Program-made: the position numbers and the translations under genes
The notes under the pieces: generated by a model
What the model was told of the DNA's origin: nothing
The model's database searches: none
Seen by the model: only the letters and a program-made list of their open reading frames with translations
Origin: Byssochlamys sp. IMV 00236
Lineage: Eukaryota; Ascomycota; Eurotiomycetes; Eurotiales; Thermoascaceae
Reading direction: 5' to 3'
Assembly (NCBI GenBank): GCA_001931875.2
Contig: MSJH02000178.1
Location: 1 to 10,257 of the forward strand
DNA length: 10,257 nucleotides
In this document: piece after piece, positions 6,971 through 10,257 of the stretch
How positions within the stretch are numbered: position 1 is the first letter of the stretch
How the letters are laid out: every line of letters begins with the position of its first letter

Positions 6971-7788
6971 ATGTCCAAAACCGCTTCGTTTGTTCGTGAA
7001 TACAAGCTAGTTATGGTTGGTGGTGGAGGTAAGTAAGATTGGTTCATCATCTCTTTGTGACTAAAGTGAAATCTATATAGGTGTTGGTAAATCAGCCTTG
7101 ACTATTCAATTTATCCAATCACACTTTGTAGACGAATATGACCCTACCATTGAAGGTGAGATATATATATATATATATGCATATATATATGTAATATATA
7201 TATGTATATAAAGTGTATAGAATGATATAATAGTAACACAAGAATATTAAAATTAGACTCATACCGTAAGCAGTGTATCATTGATTCAGAGACAGCTTTA
7301 TTAGATGTATTGGATACAGCCGGTCAAGAAGAATACAGGTAAAATAAAAAATAATAAAGGGATGTTATATACTCATTCATTACAGTGCCATGCGTGAACA
7401 ATACATGAGAAATGGAGAAGGATTCTTGCTAGTATACTCTATTACTTCTCGTATGTCATTTGAAGAAATTACAACATTTTATCAGCAGATTTGTCGTGTG
7501 AAGGATAGAGATTATTTCCCTATGGTATTAGTGGGCAATAAATGTGATTTAGAAACAGATAGACAAGTATCTAGTCAAGAAGGAAGTGACTTGGCAAAGA
7601 ATTTCGGATGCCAGTTCATTGAGACATCAGCCAAACAACGTATCAATGTAGATGAAGCCTTTTTTGAAGTAGTTAGAGACATTAGAAGATACAATAAGGA
7701 ACAAGAAACCCGAGGGAACAATGATCATCAATTTGGTATTCAAGATAATCAAGATGTAGCTTCTGATAAATGCTGTATCTTGATGTAA
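6971..7788 (+). CDS. ras: Ras small GTPase, 4 exons
   Basis: Exons are 6971-7028, 7081-7155, 7257-7338 and 7386-7788; introns of 52, 101 and 47 bp are GT-AG, giving 205 aa. It is a signalling switch at the plasma membrane, in fungi acting on adenylate cyclase or MAP-kinase pathways. All G motifs are present: P-loop GGGGVGKS (17-24), switch [12 protein letters not shown] (37-47) with the effector threonine T42, switch [13 protein letters not shown] (64-74) with catalytic Q68, NKCD (123-126) and ETSAK (151-155). The last four residues CILM form a CAAX box suited to farnesylation, and C201 next to it could be palmitoylated. The seven-residue N-terminal extension relative to human Ras is normal for fungi. 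Position 18 (human A11) is glycine. Intron 1 splits the P-loop codon of G20. No activating change at the G12, G13 or Q61 equivalents. Confidence 0.97.
7158..7208. repeat. AT microsatellite inside Ras intron 2
   Basis: An (AT)n run interrupted by GC, GTA and GT steps occupies much of the 101-bp intron 7156-7256, making it about twice as long as the other introns here. It is strongly self-complementary. Confidence 0.8.
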
Positions 7789-7960
7789 TAATATAAAATA
7801 GCAAATACACTTTAACAAATAATATGTAATAATATATTCTCCCCCCCCCCTTTTTTATAAAAAAAATGTCCCAAAAAAAGGCGTGAAAAATGGTCTTTTA
7901 TGGTAAAGAAAAGAGGATATTTATTTAATGGAATATAAAGAGTAAATATATATTTGTGTA
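7789..7960. other. Convergent 3' spacer between Ras and Rap1 with C10-T6 run
   Basis: The 172 bp between the two stop codons must hold both 3' ends. A run of ten C then six T and ATAAAAAAAA lies at 7841-7866. On the minus strand AATAAA at 7925-7920 lies about 36 bp after the Rap1 stop codon. No perfect AATAAA is seen for Ras; AT-rich AATATAAAA and TAATAATATA variants follow its stop. Confidence 0.5.
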
Positions 7961-8636
7961 TTAGAGAATAAGGCACTTGAACTTTCTTTTCATTTTATCT
8001 TTTGATGGGTTTTGTTTGTTAATTTGTCGAACAACATCATAAAACACTTCATCTACATTTATTTTAAACCTTGCTGACGTCTCATAAAATGGTTTGCCTC
8101 CCCATTGTTGTGATAAGATCATTCCTTTCTCTCTTGAAACAACTCTTTCGTTTTCAAGATCACACTTGTTACCAACTAATACCATAGGAACCTATTGAAT
8201 ATTATATATAAATCTCCTAATACGATGATATATAATAGAAAGATAGATAAAAGAGCTCCTTACGTTGTCAGAACCTTTCACTCGAATGATTTGTTCCCTT
8301 ATTTCATCAAGATCAGTCAGAGTAACTTGACTTGTAATCGAAAATACAAGTACAAATCCTTGTCCATTCTTCATATAAAGGTCACGCATAGCAGTAAATT
8401 GTTCTGTGCCTGCCGTATCTAGTATTTCGAGCATACATTGGTGTCCGTCCACTTCAACCTGTTTTCTATATGAGTCTTCGATTGTTGGGTCATACTTTTC
8501 TACAAAGATAGACTGAACAAATTGAACTGTCTTTTTTGGAGGAATGAGTAATGGGTCATTTTTCAATAGTTAATCTTACCAAGGCTGATTTACCAACACC
8601 TCCTGAGCCCAAGACAACAAGTTTATATTCTCTCAT
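7961..8636 (-). CDS. RSR1: Rap1/Rsr1 (Krev-1) family small GTPase, 3 exons
   Basis: Exons on the minus strand are 8636-8580, 8530-8264 and 8191-7961 (introns 49 and 72 bp), giving exactly 184 aa, the length of animal Rap1. Yeast Rsr1/Bud1 uses this switch to direct bud-site choice and polarity; in filamentous fungi it guides hyphal growth. P-loop GSGGVGKS (10-17), effector loop YDPTIEDSY (32-40), DTAGTEQF (57-64) and NKCDL (116-120) are present. Threonine at 61 instead of glutamine is the hallmark that separates Rap from Ras. The G5 motif reads ETSAR, with Arg149 where Lys is usual. The C-terminus is lysine-rich (KDKMKRKFK) and ends CLIL, a geranylgeranyl-type CAAX box. Start is the ATG that aligns residue for residue with Rap1 ([19 protein letters not shown]). 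It faces the Ras gene tail to tail. Confidence 0.96.
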
Positions 8637-8939
8637 AATAAAAGCTTAACAACAGTAAAAAGTAATAGAAAAAAAAAAGTGAAATATAAAAAAGGGGGGA
8701 ATATACGTTTTAAATATAAAAAAAAAAAAAAAGAAAGAGAGAGAGAGGGGAAGAAGGCAAGACAGAGAAAGAGCGAGAGAGATCACACAGAAAGGTAACT
8801 ATTAATGTTGTACAAGAATGAAACTGAATTTCAATTTTTAATATCTATTAAAGAAAGTGTTTGGTAACTGTGAAGGGGGGGAAAGAAAAGAAAAGAGAAA
8901 AAAAAAGAGTAAAAGGAGAAGAAGAACTCCTTTGGTTTA
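8637..8939. other. Spacer: Rap1 promoter and F-box gene 3' end
   Basis: The plus strand is A/G-rich over long parts, about 8665-8785 and 8873-8930, with an A run near 8720 and G runs near 8693 and 8874. On the coding (minus) strand these are T/C-rich tracts upstream of the Rap1 ATG, mirroring the tract upstream of Ras. No ORF or RNA gene is recognised. Confidence 0.5.
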
Positions 8940-10232
8940 TTATGTAGAGATATTATATGAATAACACCAATATCTATTCATCGGAGACAGAATAGGGTCC
9001 TTTGACATGACTATCTTTTTAGAATAACAGTACCTTGGATCAACAGCAGATTGACTATAATACGTTCTACGTCCATGTTTTACCAAATGCCATGACTCTA
9101 TCTGATTTAATAACGAAGGATGTGATGATACTTCGATAATACGTAAATTATTGTTATTAGATTTTAAAAAGTTATAAAGTTGGTTCATATGGATGACACG
9201 TTCTACATTCAAATAGTACAACTGAGGAAACTTGTTTAATAATGCCTTTATATCTATCTGTCGACAGTTGGCAACTGATAGATACTTTATATTTCTATTC
9301 GGTGGAAGCTGTTGAATCAGTTCATCGTCAAATTCGACGTGTCCTCCTATATCAACTATCTCCAGAGTATCAATCGATGTTAGTAGTCGATAGATGCACC
9401 TTTTGCAAAATCCACTTGCAATATGTCTGTTTATGTTCAGTTGTACCAATCGTTTACATTGAATCAGATAGTCTATTAATTCAGAGCAGCACGATAGAGA
9501 ATGACATCCTTGGAGATTGAGATGTGTCAAGGTTCTAGGAGACGGCAGATGTCTAAAGAGCTGACTATTAATCTGTGTATAAGCTAAATCAAGCTTCTTT
9601 AGCTGATGGCCACCGCTCTTTAGTTTATCAAAAAAGGGCACAAAGAACCGATCTTGTGAAAGTGCCATACACATATAAAATGATATATTCTCTAGCTCTT
9701 TAGGAATAACCCAGTGGGACGAAGCATCGTCATAATGATGATTATACGTGACTTGTTTCTTTTCCATAAAGTAATCTGCCATCGCCTTGGTAAACGTTTG
9801 GTCAGAGAATCCAGTGAAATCAAGCGTGCGCAGCTGTTGTTCAAAAAATACAGACTGGATAGCCAAAGGTGACACAAAAACATGCATGAGTTCTTCTCCA
9901 ACAAACAACTCCTTCAACTGCCGACATTCATTCAATATGACAGCTAAATCTTCAGCTGTCACAACTGACTTCGCCTTGGACTCTGTCCACCGAGCACCTC
10001 GTGTAGTATATCCAGAGAAATCGAGTCGATAGACCATCTGTTTTAATCGAGTACATGTTGACTTGAATGCCAGATATTGTCTTGGCCCGTGGATGATTAC
10101 ATTTTTATACAACAATCGGATCACCGCAGAGTAAAAATGACGGTTCACTAAGCAGAGAGAGGCCAAGTCTTTGTTGGATGCTCGACATTGCTTTGCTATT
10201 AATTCTACAAGTTCAATCGAGAGATGCTTCAT
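8940..10232 (-). CDS. F-box protein with leucine-rich repeats (probable SCF substrate adaptor)
   Basis: This single exon encodes 430 aa. Residues about 2-45 (MKHLSIELVELIAKQC, then LASLCLVNRHFYSAVIRLLY) match an F-box, the short helical domain that binds Skp1 in SCF ubiquitin ligases. The rest shows irregular leucine-rich repeats of the F-box type: LKELFV (106), LRTLDFTGF (134), LKKLDLAYTQI (211), LTHLNLQGCHSL (235), LVQLNINR (262), IKYLSVANCRQI (315) and LYYLNVERV (338). These would form the substrate-binding arc. The tail after about 380 is tyrosine- and serine-rich and not repeat-like. The ATG at 10232 is the first Met and starts the F-box directly; only 25 bp remain upstream in the window. 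It resembles the large F-box/LRR families of Mucoromycota; the target cannot be deduced. An upstream exon outside the window cannot be excluded. Confidence 0.85.
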   Translation of the reverse strand: MKHLSIELVELIAKQCRASNKDLASLCLVNRHFYSAVIRLLYKNVIIHGPRQYLAFKSTCTRLKQMVYRLDFSGYTTRGARWTESKAKSVVTAEDLAVILNECRQLKELFVGEELMHVFVSPLAIQSVFFEQQLRTLDFTGFSDQTFTKAMADYFMEKKQVTYNHHYDDASSHWVIPKELENISFYMCMALSQDRFFVPFFDKLKSGGHQLKKLDLAYTQINSQLFRHLPSPRTLTHLNLQGCHSLSCCSELIDYLIQCKRLVQLNINRHIASGFCKRCIYRLLTSIDTLEIVDIGGHVEFDDELIQQLPPNRNIKYLSVANCRQIDIKALLNKFPQLYYLNVERVIHMNQLYNFLKSNNNNLRIIEVSSHPSLLNQIESWHLVKHGRRTYYSQSAVDPRYCYSKKIVMSKDPILSPMNRYWCYSYNIST

Positions 10233-10257
10233 GGGTTTTTTTTTTGAAGAAAAAAAA

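Noticed and set aside
7390..7788. 132-codon Ras ORF as a stand-alone short gene
   Set aside because: It is only the last exon; upstream exons supply the P-loop and switch regions with matching phases.
8192..8566. Rap1 ORF beginning inside intron 1
   Set aside because: It reads through intron sequence from a non-ATG codon; the spliced start at 8636 restores the P-loop.
9242..10032. Plus-strand ORFs opposite the F-box gene
   Set aside because: They are shadow frames of a well-supported 430-codon minus-strand gene.
1..10257. CRISPR arrays, insertion sequences, rRNA or tRNA genes
   Set aside because: No regularly spaced repeats, transposase motifs, terminal inverted repeats with target duplications, or tRNA A/B boxes were found by eye on either strand.

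Overview
The window is eukaryotic nuclear DNA. Its coding regions are broken by short GT-AG introns (47-101 bp), with AT-rich spacers, TATA boxes, AATAAA signals and long T/C-rich runs just upstream of start codons. The proteins (a Gud1-type guanine deaminase, a Nam8/TIA-1-like three-RRM protein, a CYS3/MetR-like bZIP, Ras and Rap1/Rsr1 GTPases, an F-box/LRR protein) point to a fungus. Gene density, intron style and AT-richness fit an early-diverging fungus, most likely Mucoromycota; this placement is inference.

Left part (1-3926, all on +): a promoter region, then guanine deaminase (480-1928, 3 exons), a three-RRM RNA-binding protein (2063-3222, 5 exons) only 134 bp downstream, and a single-exon bZIP factor (3426-3926) resembling the fungal sulfur regulators CYS3/MetR.

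Middle part (3927-6970): about 3 kb with no gene I can name. It is not empty. It has a relatively GC-rich island (about 4690-5060), a minus-strand ORF at 5169-4891 with a well-placed TATA box, a small TATA-led plus-strand ORF near 5477, a probable but unrecognised spliced minus-strand gene ending at 6001, and two hairpins whose stems both carry GATAAAG.

Right part (6971-10257): a canonical Ras gene (+, 4 exons, 205 aa) and a Rap1/Rsr1-type gene (-, 3 exons, 184 aa) lie tail to tail with 172 bp between their stop codons. Behind Rap1, on the same strand, is a single-exon F-box/leucine-rich-repeat protein (430 aa) that starts 25 bp from the window edge.

The genes do not form a single pathway. 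The clearest functional pairing is the convergent Ras/Rap1 couple, two membrane-anchored small GTPases of related families (farnesyl-type CAAX on Ras, geranylgeranyl-type on Rap1). I found no CRISPR array, tRNA, rRNA or intact mobile element, and nothing I can defend as an undescribed system. The best places to look for something new are the minus-strand spliced gene at 6001-6533 and the 4.7-5.2 kb island.
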